A DNA stretch of 64,000 bases from Allodiplogaster sudhausi. Its lineage: Eukaryota > Nematoda > Chromadorea > Rhabditida > Diplogasteridae. Shown piece by piece: positions 34,384-46,371 of this stretch. The notes under the pieces were generated by a model. The model ran no database searches. It saw nothing but the letters and a program-made list of their open reading frames with translations, and was not told where the DNA came from. A program made the translations under genes and the position numbers. The stretch lies in NCBI GenBank assembly GCA_945643635.1, contig CALZFC010000062.1:1152501-1216500 (forward strand). Direction: 5' to 3'. Each line of letters starts with the position of its first letter. Position 1 is the first letter of the stretch.

Positions 34384-35115
34384 AGCGATCCACTTATTTG
34401 AACAAAGATAGATAAAAATTCCAATATTTATGTTTTTGAAAAGTAGTTATCTCATTAATACGCTATTTTTCTTGCTGTCTTCATAGTTGACTTATTTTGT
34501 ATTGTTTTTTGCTACATTGTAAATAAAAGGGCTACCTTTTCTGGCCCGTGAGCATTATCCAGCCGTTTATAAAATATATTTAATTTATCTGTTTGAATTT
34601 GCAAGTAATTTTTTTCATCTGAAAGATCCCTATATATAATTTTTCCGTATGAAAAGTATACAATTAGAGCGATAAATAAATAGTATGCTCAACCTTATCT
34701 CCTTGTTGTTTCATGCCAACCAGTTGTAGGTTTCGGTAAGAATTTGAAAGCGAATGGGTCACACTTGGTTGCCGAGGTGAAAAGGCGGAAGAAAAGTGAT
34801 TAAATGCTGTAGTGAGATAGGCTTGAAACTATGATTGAGAATAATAGAGTGAGAGATAAACTTACCTAGAGAGACAACGAGAGAAGAACTAAAGAAGACA
34901 GAGAGAGGGAGGGAGATAGAGAATCAGCACAAGAGAAAGAAAGGGTTTTACCTGCTGAAAATAATTCTTTCGTTCAAACTCCTTCTCGTTCATTCATTGA
35001 CCGACTTGCGCGGAGACAGTTTGTCTTATGTGGCCACCGAAAAGTTCACTGAAGATTGAAATGAATACATGACTATTCTTGTCCTCTTCATCCGTTTCTT
35101 GTCCTCCACCCAGTA
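34384..35115. other. Intergenic between TTR copies C and D
   Basis: Holds the AATAAA of copy C at 34522-34527 and a purine-rich patch at 34890-34925. Nothing else recognised. Confidence 0.5.
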
Positions 35116-36217
35116 ATGCGCTCCGTCTTCCTTCTTCTCCTTGTCTTTGCTGCCTCCGACGTCTCGGCTCTCTTCGGCCGCACGCAGTCCGCCGGCGTCC
35201 ACGGTATTCTCATGTGCAACGACAAGCCGGCCTCCAACGTCAAGGTCAAGCTGTACGACGAGGACAGCGGTACGTTCATCTTAATACATGCATTATAGTC
35301 ACATAATGACATAGTATTACAACATATGTGTATACATATTTCCTTCGCGTACTCTATCTCTTCAATGTTTCGTCAATCTTCAGGTGGGTTGGAATACATT
35401 TTTAACTATTTAAAAATATATATGTATATATTCATAAATGACTCCATGATGAAATTCATTTCTTGCAGGCCCCGATCTGGATGACCTTATGGCAAGTGGA
35501 GAGACGGACAGCCAGGGGCACTTCGAGCTTAAGGTCTACTTTTGACCGGTTTATTAACTTAGCGGAGCATGAATCTAACACTGTATTCTTTTTGAATTCT
35601 TATCGAGTTTATCTAAATCGCATGTTCTCTCGTAATGATATCAGACGAATTGAATCTTGAGTTTTGGCTCATTCATTGTTATGGTTATCTTCTTCAATCT
35701 TCTTACATAACATTGAAACATCATCGTGTTTAAAAGGAAGTCCACTGGTATTCCCAGGCCATCTCCTCGAGAGAAGCTTCTTTTTTGTCTTGATCCATAA
35801 TTGTCTAGGGCTACACGGACGAGCTGACGAGTATCGATCCGAAGATCAACGTGTACCACGACTGTGACGATGGCAATACGGTGAGCTTTCTCTCTTATGC
35901 CTAATTGTATATATGTATGTACATTTATACAGATATAGATATATTTGGGATGTATATAAATGAACAATATCTGTATACTTACATATGTTTATAAATATAT
36001 TCATAAATATGCACTTACAACCACAACTCTCTTTCCCATTTACTGAGTTATTTTTATCCTCTCCTTTCAGCCCTGCCAACGTCGCATTACGATCTACATC
36101 CCGAAGAAGTACGTCAGCCGTGGCAAAGTGCCAAAAGAGCTCTACAACGCGGGCAGCATCCAGCTGGCCGGCAAGTTCTCAGGCGAGACGCGCGACTGCT
36201 TCAATCTCGGAAAGTAG
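35116..36217 (+). CDS. Transthyretin-like protein D (array copy 3)
   Basis: Four exons (35116-35269, 35469-35533, 35809-35880, 36071-36217) give 145 aa with all GT-AG introns. The signal peptide MRSVFLLLLVFAASDVSA is followed by LFGRTQSAGVHGILMCNDKP, ASNVKVKLYDEDSG, DLDDLMASGETDSQGHFELK, TSIDPKINVYHDCDDGN, PCQRRITIYIPKKYVSRG and the end GETRDCFNLGK. All family Cys are present. The HDC-PCQR junction is at the same intron position as in B, C, E and F. Predicted secreted TTR-like protein with an intact frame. Confidence 0.93.
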
Positions 36218-36615
36218 ATCAAGAGTCTCCCTCTTCCTCTTCATGTTGACCTACTAGATTTATCCCTCATTTATCGATTTTGTATTGATCGTAAATAATG
36301 ATGGAATTCCTTGTAACATAAGAAGGTTAGTATGAATGTTCACTGCAGCAGAAAGAAGCACAAAGACTGCGCATGCAAACGAAAGAATCCATCGTTCGAG
36401 CGATGGAAAACTACGTTGAAGAGATAAAATGAGAAAAGAGAAATGAAAGAGATTGAAAAGAGAAAAGTAAGTTGACGTGATTGGTGACAATAACAGATAC
36501 ACGATATAAGGGACGAGAAAAGGAGGAGAAACAGAGAGCGAAAGAAGAGAGTGCAGAACATGAGAGGAAAGTGAGAAGTGAAGCGATAGAAAGAGAAAGA
36601 GAACGATGAGGGTGC

Positions 36616-36650
<35 letters not shown>

Positions 36651-36939
36651 GGAGCGAGAGAAATATGTTTGCGCTAATCAGGTTGTGTTGGAAACTGTTG
36701 AAGTGACACTGATCGTCGAATTGCTACCATTCAATGCGAGTATTTGTCAAGTTACAGTCGGCTCGTTTCCAGTGACATCATGGGCATAGGAGTCATTACT
36801 CAACGTAGCATTTCACAAGAGTTTTAAGTAAAATGCATATAGTAAAAAATAGTCTAATCATCGGATTTTTTTTAAAGTTAATATATCAGTGACTCATGGC
36901 ATTCTCAAGGACAGCTAGCGCACGGAGAGAAAGAGAGAG

Positions 36940-36982
<43 letters not shown>

Positions 36983-37375
36983 AAAACGGAAGAAGAGAAA
37001 GGGAGAACGGAAGCAGTGAGAGAGAGACGTAAGAAGGAGAAGAGATTAACAGAGAGCATTGATAGCAATGTTGGGAATAACAGAAGACGAATACTTAAGC
37101 ACGCAGGCTGGGAAGTAAGACGACCTTGGCTGAACTCATGTTTATTTTTGTCACTCGATTTCCGCTCAGTGAAAGGGATAGGTCTTTTCTTTCGTTTGGC
37201 TTACCCTGACATGAATGGATGTATATATTTTTTTAGATTTTACAAATTTAAAGGAGCCCAAATGAGCAGCATTTATCCAATGCCGCGGTAGTTTTTTGTT
37301 TGCTGGCTAAATTAACTAGTAATATAACCGTTATTGTTATGATAGTGTTGCTGCATAGATAAGATTGATTGGTAG
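36218..37375. other. Intergenic between TTR copies D and E
   Basis: Two GA arrays (about 36615-36660 and 36936-36980) produce Arg/Glu-rich open frames without meaning. No gene recognised. Confidence 0.55.
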
Positions 37376-38234
37376 ATGTCTGCCTCCTCGTCCATGCCCA
37401 CCGTCCTGCTGCTCCTCCTCGCTGCCTCTGGCGTCTCCGCCCTGATCGGCCGCACCCAGTCCGCCGGCGTCCGCGGCGTGTTGATGTGCCACGACGAGCC
37501 GGCCGCCAACGTCAAGGTCAAGCTGTACGACGACGACACTGGTCTCTTCTTTTTTATTCCTCTCTTTTCCTCTCCCGTTATTCGTCTTCTTCTTAAAAGA
37601 ACTGTTTATATTTTATTTCGCAAATAAATGCTCTTTGAAAACTGAAAAATGACCATTTATTTCCTCACCGTTTGTGTAATACTTGAATGAATACATGTAT
37701 GTATGTAGGCCTTGACCTGGACGACCTCCTCGAGGCGGGCAGAACGGACAGCGCTGGCCACTTCCAGCTGCAGGTCACTCCTCCCTCTACCATTCAACAC
37801 TCAACTAAACTACTTCCATTGAAGGAGAAACAGACGATGCTAAAACTAGAGCAAACTAAAGTGAACACATTCAGGGCCACACCGACGAGATCATGAGCAT
37901 CGATCCGAAGTTGAACATTTATCACGATTGCGACGACGGATGGATGGTGAGGGAAATGGCTTTCCAGGCTTCTCTTCTCTCATTTCTTTACTCATCGCTC
38001 ATGCTCTCTCTGGTCTCTCTCGTTTTCGTCTCTTTCTCCCTCTCCTCTTTCTCTTTCTCTCTCCTCTCTTTCTAATCTTTCTCTCTTCAGCCTTGTCAGC
38101 GACGCATCACGATTCACATTCCGAAGTCGTACGTCTCACCCGGAGTGTCGCCGGTCCGAATCTACGACGCGGGCAGCATTCAGCTGGCCGGCAAGCTCTC
38201 GGGCGAGACGCGCGACTGCTTCAACCGAGCATAG
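37376..38234 (+). CDS. Transthyretin-like protein E (array copy 4)
   Basis: Four exons (37376-37541, 37709-37773, 37875-37946, 38091-38234) give 148 aa. The hydrophobic leader MPTVLLLLLAASGVSA is preceded by a short MSASSS extension; the internal ATG at 37391 is an equally good start for a signal peptide. Family blocks: LIGRTQSAGVRGVLMCHDEP, AANVKVKLYDDDTG, DLDDLLEAGRTDSAGHFQLQ, GHTDEIMSIDPKLNIYHDC, PCQRRITIHIPKSYVS, ending GETRDCFNRA. Closest to copy F in exon 1. All introns are GT-AG and intact. Confidence 0.93.
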
Positions 38235-39551
38235 TCAAGGACACTTCAAAGGACGAGCCATTTCCAACGATGGACTCCTTTTTTTGAAACCCTGATTTCT
38301 ATCTTACTGTATATAATACAAGCCACTCTTAATGATAATTGCTCAAAGTTTTGTCTTATGTATTTCTGAAAGAAAACAACGTGTCATATATGTACATATG
38401 TACATATTCTTATGGTTAGAGTTGAAGATGAACATTCTTCATTGATGTACAAACATATGCTTTTCCCGCAAATGAAAGTATGAATGGTGCTGCTATTCTG
38501 CCGCTATCCATACAAAGGCTTGATTTTTTTTCTTAATTCACTTTATATTGTCGCAGTGATTTCCGAGTTCGCAAGACTGACTTTGGAGAGTCGCAATCAA
38601 CTTGTTTCTTAATATTATTTGACGCGATTTTGAATACATTTCCGTAGAGTTGATTGCAAGAAAAAACAAATTTACTTCTAGCAGTTGGGAGCGTTTCTGT
38701 TTTCACATATCTGTATAGTAGAAAGTGTCGAGACAAACAAACAAACAAACAAATAAACACTTGAAGGTGCGCAAATATTCTGATGGTGAGTCATTTTTTT
38801 CTTTTCTGATTTAAGAACGGGACAAAAGTATTAGTCATGAAACGGTGCCATCTCATACTTTGTGTACTCTTTGACTGTCACTGCTTCCGTACTGTCAGCA
38901 CAGTAGAAAGTGTTTGCTATTTAGTCAGAGAAAGAGAGAGAAAGAGAGAGAAAGAGGGAAAGATAATAGGAGATACAGAGAAAAAAGAAAATAAGAAAGA
39001 GTTTGGATGTGTAAAGAGGGTAAGAGAACTCGTCATTCTGAGAAGGAATGAAAAAAAGAGATATTCTGGAAGGAGGAGAAGGTTTAAATGGAGGGAGGAG
39101 CCTTCAAAGGCAGGCGCTGGTTTCTTTCCTGACAGTCTCGTTGTTTATATTTCTTTTCATCCATTGCAAACTACCCTTCCTTACATGACATCACTCTTTG
39201 TGAATCTATGTACATCTCAATTTGCTTTAAAAGCTGTTTTCAAATACCTTATTTCTTCCTTTCCACTTCGCCTTTTTTGTCGTTTGTTTTAGAACACGAA
39301 GAGCGCAATTGAAGAACAATACTTGAATTCGCGCCTTTTTACCTGACACAACTGAATTAGAGAGGCGCTTCCACAATAGTCTGTAAAATTTAAATAGATT
39401 TCGGTTGAGGTTCTTGCTCTTATAAATCTGCTTAATCAGGTGATATATGTACATGTACAGTTTTACATTAAGCTCTTCTCAACTGTGAAGAAATGTAGTT
39501 TGTCCACTTAATTATTTATTGCTCGACATCAAAAATAAATAGCATATGTAG
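38235..39551. other. Intergenic between TTR copies E and F
   Basis: AT-rich with a purine patch at 38930-39010 and a short (ACAA)n run at 38735-38750. No coding sequence recognised. Confidence 0.5.
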
Positions 39552-39724
39552 ATGAATTGTATCTGCTCTTCTCTCTTGCTCCTCACACTTCTTCTGCTCG
39601 TGTCCTTCTCGGCCGCTCTTATTGGGCGAGACCAGTCAGCCGGCGTACGCGGCATGTTGATGTGCCATGGGAGGCCGGCCGCCAACGTCAAGGTCAAGCT
39701 CTACGACGACGACACTGGTTAAAC

Positions 39725-39758
<34 letters not shown>

Positions 39759-40469
39759 TGGAGAGGAAGAGAAAGAGATGGAGAGAGAAGAGAAAGTGGT
39801 GAGATAAGATGGAAAGAGATAAGATGCCATCCAATCAGGGCCTGACCTCGACGACCTCCTCGAGGCAGGTGTCACGGATGTTAACGGACGATTCCAACTG
39901 CAGGCTAGCTTAGCCAAGCTATTTTTATTATTAAAAAAAAAAAAGAATTCCACTGCTCCTAACAAGAATATTTTGGACAAGATGGGGAAAAATAAATTGA
40001 AACATGTTGCTTCATGATTTTAAAATAAGGAAGCATTTAGGGCACCACGGATGAAATCATGACGATCGACCCGAAACTGAACATTTATCATGATTGCGAT
40101 GACGGAATCATGGTACGCCGTGGTTTCTACCTTTCCATCACTCTCTCTCTCTCTCATTTTCATTGTCTCTTTCTGGTTCACTCTTCCTCTCTCTCTGCTT
40201 CATCTCTCTCTTATCTCGGTTCCTCTCTCTGATTCTCTCTGCCTATCAATTGTCTACATATGTATATCTCTCTTTCCCTCCCTGATTTCTTTGTCTCTCT
40301 CTTATCTCTTCTCTTTCTGCAGCCCTGCCAACGTCGAATCACAATCGACATCCCTTCATCGTACGTCTCCTCGGGGACCATTCCACAGCGCGTCTACGAC
40401 GCCGGCTCCATTGAACTGGCGGGAAAGTTCTCCGGAGAAGAGAGGGATTGCTTCAACCGAAGGATGTAG
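39552..40469 (+). CDS. Transthyretin-like protein F (array copy 5)
   Basis: Four exons (39552-39717, 39839-39903, 40041-40112, 40323-40469) give 149 aa. Signal peptide MNCICSSLLLLTLLLLVSFS, then LIGRDQSAGVRGMLMCHGRP, AANVKVKLYDDDTG, DLDDLLEAGVTDVNGRFQLQ, GTTDEIMTIDPKLNIYHDC, PCQRRITIDIPSSYVSSG, ending GEERDCFNRRM. The second intron has a GC donor (CTGCAG|GCTAGC). The first intron carries a GA array directly after its donor, the third a CT array running into its acceptor. AATAAA at 40878. Last member of the array. Confidence 0.92.
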
Positions 40470-41327
40470 GGAGAGGACAGAGAAATTGGGAAAGAGGGAT
40501 CGGGGAAGAGAGGGGAGAATGCAGAGGGTTTGGGAGAGAGGGATAACACGTCCGGGAAGAAGAGTGATTTTTTATATATTTATCATCATATTATCACTAT
40601 CATTGGATCAATGATAGCCGAAAAGGTAGGTCCCGCCGAGATTCGAACTCTGGTGAAATAGCCTATCAGCTTTGAAATTTAGAACGTCTGAGATTTTTTA
40701 CGTCTTAAATATGCTGTCCGATGGACGAATAGTTAGCTTCTTTAATATTTTACATCTTAACTCACAAAATCAATTTCTTCTTTGAATTATTCGTTTAATT
40801 GTATTCGATCTTCAGGTAGAAAATATTTCCGTTTTCTTAGCTTAAGAAATCTATTGTAGAAATGTAGCATTTTCCAAAATAAAGATCCTTTCTTTTATGC
40901 TCTCATTGATGAAAAACAAGCGCAGTCATTCTTCTTTTTCTGTTGGCAAGGATTTGTAAGTATGTAAATAGAGAAGCCTTTTTCGCCTTCTGCACATTCC
41001 TCCTTACCATTAGCCTACCCATTTACTACGTTTTCCTCTCCCGTCTAATCATAGCTTCTGGTAGGCGGAATATTATTTCTTTGCTTTGATGAAGTGAGAG
41101 ACTCTACTACAACTACCTTTGGTTTGCCTCGGATCAGTGACCAAAAACGGGCTTGTTCTATGGCAGAAGAGCGAGAAAGGGAGAGATAGGGAGAAAGAGA
41201 GAGAGAGAGAGGAAAGAGAGAGAATAGAGAGTGCTCGCAGGACCGAAACCGATCAGCTTAGCACAGCGACGTGTACAGCAGCTGCAGACACATACATGTA
41301 AGCCGTCCGAGGTCTACTCGAATAAAG

Positions 41328-41389
<62 letters not shown>

Positions 41390-42200
41390 TAGTGAAAGAG
41401 TCAGAGAGGTAAGGAGTGAGAAAGAGGTTTTGGGAGAGTGAGACAAACAGAGAGATAAGAGAACGAGAGAGATATGTTATGCTCACGATAACATGCTATA
41501 TTCTTGCCCGAGACAGCTTGGCCGAAGAGCAAAGAGCGTCCGATGAGTGTGGTCGTTCTGCCGAGCAACAACATCGTTGTCGAGTAACGAGCCTCACGTG
41601 TTCTGCCTAACTCATGGCCGTACAAATGCTGCTATTAATAGTTATGTTTAAGTTGTGATTGAGTTGAAGCTGGCGCATGACTTGGCCCGCCTTTTATATG
41701 TCTCTATTGTGTATGATCATTGCAGATAGAATAGAGTGCTAGGAAAAAGTCAGCCTTACACCGACCACGAGTTTGTTTTTTCTGCCTGGTTAGATCAAAA
41801 TTTGTGCGTATAACATCAACCGGCCACAAATAAGGACTTCGGTTGGAATTTTCAAGCCCTTTTAAAATCCTGGAGTCTCATAGAACTTGTAGGATCTCCA
41901 TGGCAAAAATACATATGAGACATTCCAGTAGGTCTAAATACCCGGGCTAGCAGAAAACGTTTCCTTGGGTGTAAAAACAATATTTCTTTTGACGCCCCTC
42001 ATGGAATAGGGCCTAACTATCTTACAAACGTGTTTATTTGGACAAGACATTGAAAGGCAATGATTGTAAGCACGTTTCGTAAAAAAAAGACTTGTTAGAT
42101 ACAATATGGTGGGAAAAATAAGATTCATTCGGTCATACCGAGGATAAGCTCTTGATATATATGCGTATATATGCGCATATTTGTATTTGGGGTGCAAGCT

Positions 42201-42251
<51 letters not shown>

Positions 42252-42498
42252 CTTCTTTTTCACGAGTGTTTTCTAAACAATACCTCCTAAAAATAATCTG
42301 TCTTAATTCACACTCTTTCCATTTCTCTCGAACGCTCATTAGTCTAAGTTTTGCATTCCTCAACTTGTACACTGTTCCAATCGAGACTTCTGTCTCTCCT
42401 TTTCTGGAGTTTTTTCTCTCATACTTCATTTATCTCCCTTCTTCTCGCTCCCTACCTGCTTCTCTCGCTTTATCTCAACTCTGTATGTCTCTCTCTCT

Positions 42499-42537
<39 letters not shown>

Positions 42538-42583
42538 AACAACTTCCGGTCACGCATCAATCAAATCACAGTGCCCCTGAAGA
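40470..42583. other. Region after the TTR array: repeats and two short GC-rich islands
   Basis: Contains the AATAAA of copy F (40878), GA arrays (41190-41220 and 41333-41390) and a (TA)n tract. GC-rich islands at about 41240-41300 and 41515-41590 read as plausible protein on either strand and end near good plus-strand donors (GTAAGC at 41298, GTAACG near 41583), but I cannot place them in a gene. Confidence 0.35.
42203..42249. repeat. (TA)n microsatellite
   Basis: An almost uninterrupted TATATA tract of about 45 bp, the longest TA array in the window. Confidence 0.95.
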
Positions 42584-42680
42584 TTAGAGAAGCTTCGTGA
42601 AGATGCCGCAGAGGTCGTCCTGCCACAAGCACTTTGGCGAAAGAAAGAGGATTAATATAAAGAGAGCGCAGAGAGAGAAT

Positions 42681-42717
<37 letters not shown>

Positions 42718-43047
42718 GCTAGGGAGAGAGGAGAGAGAGGGAGAGTACAAAGATAAACTAAGTTATAGAGGACTGGTGCATGCACATACACGCTTGCAAA
42801 CAAAGTTTTATCTCCAGATCCCTCTAGTACTGATATCGAGTTTGGCAAAAAGCAGGAAGGATGAAGAAGACAACTCTTGGTTATGCCATTAGCACCATTT
42901 ATCTCTTTTTTTCTCTTCGATCTGTGAAATCCGCCTCTCTCTCAATCAATCTCTTCAATCTCTCACTATCTCTGCCATATGTTGTACCAAATCTACCGAG
43001 AACGGTAGGTAGTAGAGCGCCTTGCTATTAGACCGAGAGAACGAGAG

Positions 43048-43090
<43 letters not shown>

Positions 43091-44500
43091 AAGAAATGGG
43101 TGTTGAGTTTGACACCCGGAACTTTAACTGTAACTAAATGGAGCGCCAGACGCAAACAAGAGACGAAGGAACGAAGAGGGAATTAGAACGTTTATGATCT
43201 GAAAGAGAGAGAGAGAAGGAGATTAACGAGTATATTAAGAGAGAGAGAGAGGGAGAGAGAAGAAAGAATTGGATGATCTTTGATTGGACATTTGAGTACG
43301 TTGCCCTCTCCTGGGAAATCCTTTCTCAATGCTTCCGGAAGAGGGAGTCAAAAGAGAGTCGTCTATAGGGGATCCTCTTTCCGCACGAGAATGTTAGCTA
43401 GCGAGGCTAGCCAGTATTTCATAAGGCAAGAGGGAAAGGGGGAAGGGTAAGTGGGAGGTACATGGTTTTACCTAGAAGGGGGCCTAAGGGGGGGGGCAGA
43501 AGGGAGGTCTGCCATCGATCGTGTGTCTGCTGCTGCCCAAACCCTCGTTCCCTCCTCCTCCTCTTGCCTATGGAACCTCTCGAGGCAACGCCTACTTCCT
43601 TTATGGCTCTCTCTCTCTCATCCTCTCGCTCTCTCTTTCTTTCTCCTCTCCCTCTCTTCTTCTATCTCTTTCTGCCGTGTAACATTTTCTGCGTACTTTT
43701 CGCATCAGTAGATCTCTAACTGCTTGGCTCCTCCCTCTCCCCTCTCAATCTTCCAACTTCTCTCGCTCCCTCTCTTACTCTGGGGCGGGCTCTGCAGCTG
43801 TGGCGGAGCATCCAGTGCCAGACCCTTCGTGCCGTAGACCCCTGAGGCATAGTTGCCCCGAGGGCTGCCGACGTGGATATCATCACACATCCACTGATTT
43901 CTGCAGAGATATCCGCGGGAAGCTCCCTTCAAGAATTCCAACGAGACTTTGTCGAGATATCGTCAAGGAGTAGTAGACGGACACGATTAATGCCTTCTAG
44001 TCTGTCTCTCCCTCTCTCTCTCTCCCTCCTACTCTCCTACTCTCTCTCACTCTATCTCGCTCTCGCTTGCTGTCTCTCTCTCCTCCAAGAAAAGAGAGAG
44101 AGAGCCACTTGAGATCGTCCCGACCACAGCAACGTCGCCATTGAGCTCAGCGTAGCGCCCCTAGGCACCAGGTAAGAGAGAGGGAGAGAGAAAGAAAGAT
44201 AAAAATTAGAAGGTAAAATGTCGAGAAACAATTTGTAGTGCGAACACAATAAAATATTTAAAAATGTGAAAGTACCATGCTTCTCGCGAAACATTTGATA
44301 AGGGAAATATATTGTTAGACCTGTTTATTAATGGAATGCTGCAATGCGTGTTTCCATGGAAGTACATGGCATGTTCCCTTTATATGAAATGACAGAGTAT
44401 ACTAAGATTGTTTCACCGCATAGGCTTGCACTATATTTAAGCACAAATAGCAACTCATTACGGAGTTGTTTTATACTAACTCTCTGACTTTATCGCCCAG

Positions 44501-44533
<33 letters not shown>

Positions 44534-44534
44534 A

Positions 44535-44570
<36 letters not shown>

Positions 44571-45238
44571 GCTCTGTATATCTCCTCGCTCTATTTTTTA
44601 TTACATAAGATTCTCCTTTCTAGTTACAAGATGCGGCTCTTTCCTGGAATCGAACCTTCTCTACTTGCTTGCTTTTTCCCCGGCATGTGCAATGCATACT
44701 GACATGTTCCGTAGCTGCAAGGGAGGATATGCTTCTGGCAGAGTCTCGTCCATCCTTTTTCTCTGGTCTCTCTCTCTCTCAGTCTCTCTCCTGCATAACA
44801 ACAACAGACCCTCCTCCCTTCCACCAACCTCTGCTCGCCCTCGACACTGCCGACAATGCCATTGGCATCGTATCCGCTAGCACGATCACGTGGCCAAGTC
44901 CCATTCCCTCCTTATCTTCTTTCCTCTCTCTCTCTCTCTCTCTCTCTTTCATTCTCTCGTTCTCTGTCTGTCTGTCTCTCTCTCTTTCTCTCTCTCTCTC
45001 TGCCCGTCTCCTCTTCCTCCCATCTGTCGTCCCTCGTGCCCCTCACTCTCAATTCACCCTCTGCCAACTATTTCTGCCCTCCGGTTGCGTTACTCGTAGG
45101 GATTTCATCGTAGACATTCTTCTTCCTCTTCTTTTCTCTGCTCTCTCCTTGTCTCTTTTATATTTTTCTCTATGTATCTCTCTCACCATCAGTCGCATTA
45201 TATTTTTTCCGTTACCCATACTTCCTCTAACACATTCC

Positions 45239-45294
<56 letters not shown>

Positions 45295-46331
45295 TATTGT
45301 ATATGACAACTGCGCAACACGCAAACAAACTTTTTCTCTTCCTCTGCTCTTTTGTTGTTGTCTTCGCTCTTAAGTCGCCGTCGCTCTCTCCATTCATCAT
45401 ACGGGAAGGGTGCGAGGGGGAGTTGTCGAAGAGAGAAAGATTTTGCGCTGTTCTGTTCAGCATATCTGGCCGTCTTTTTCTCATCTGAAAAGACCTTTTG
45501 TGCTGTAAAAACAATGGTCACGGTGCACTTTAAACGCTTCGTTTCTTTTCAGAATCGGTTAATTCCGTGAGTTTCTAAAAATGGCAACTCCTTGGCTTGA
45601 GAGATTATACATAGGTGATCAGTATGATATATCAGTATGAGTTGATCATTAAGAGAGATGACTTAGGACTGGAATGCAAATACACATGTAAATTAGTTAT
45701 GAATACATACATGCATATGTATGAATGTACATATGTATGTATGTACATGTGTAAATATGCGTGGCAAGAGAATTGCCCAGCTGGTGCAACTTCTTTTTCA
45801 CATCTATGAAGATGTCGCCCACTTCCTCTTCTTGAGAACCAATTGCATACTATAATGAAGATTTCTGCAAGTAATGCGATGAGAACGCCATCAATTACGC
45901 AACTCATGGATTTCAGCCATAGCTGGCTTGGGCTGATGGCGCCTATGTAAATGTTGGGCAAATCTCTCTGTTTCCCGATGCAGAGCAAACGCCCACGGGA
46001 AACGTGGCGAGACAACCGGCAATTGTCTCGCTGTCTTAGCCACTCGAAGCAAAGGAGAACTCTGCAATTTGCGAGAGAAGCTCATTTGAACACAGAATTC
46101 TTTGACTTTGCCATCTGTCTCTTCTTATTTCTCTCTCTCTCTCTCCCTCTCTCTCTCGCTATCCCTCTCGTTTCTTCTCTTTCTCTTGCTTTTCTCTACT
46201 TCTCTTCCTCCTGGTGCAAATGAAGACATGGCAATTAGACTGTGTCTAGAATTAATACATATGTACATACATCGCATCTCGCTCGGCATAGATGTTTGAC
46301 CCTAGCTCCGTTGGCCGGAAAGATGGAATAC

Positions 46332-46371
<40 letters not shown>

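Noticed and set aside
40621..40665. Possible tRNA 3' half on the minus strand
   Set aside because: The T-arm stem has an A-G mismatch and no partner acceptor or anticodon arm is found upstream.
43787..43921. Kelch/galactose-oxidase domain suggested by GVYGTKG on the minus strand
   Set aside because: Only one short motif matches and no other kelch repeats or diglycines are found in neighbouring islands.
44640..44665. Possible tRNA from a GGTTCGATTCC match on the minus strand
   Set aside because: The flanking bases do not form a T-arm stem and no D or anticodon arm can be drawn.
44669..45373. 234-aa plus-strand open frame
   Set aside because: Apart from the island at 44806-44900 it is CT repeat. 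The island also reads well on the minus strand, where it has a donor in place.
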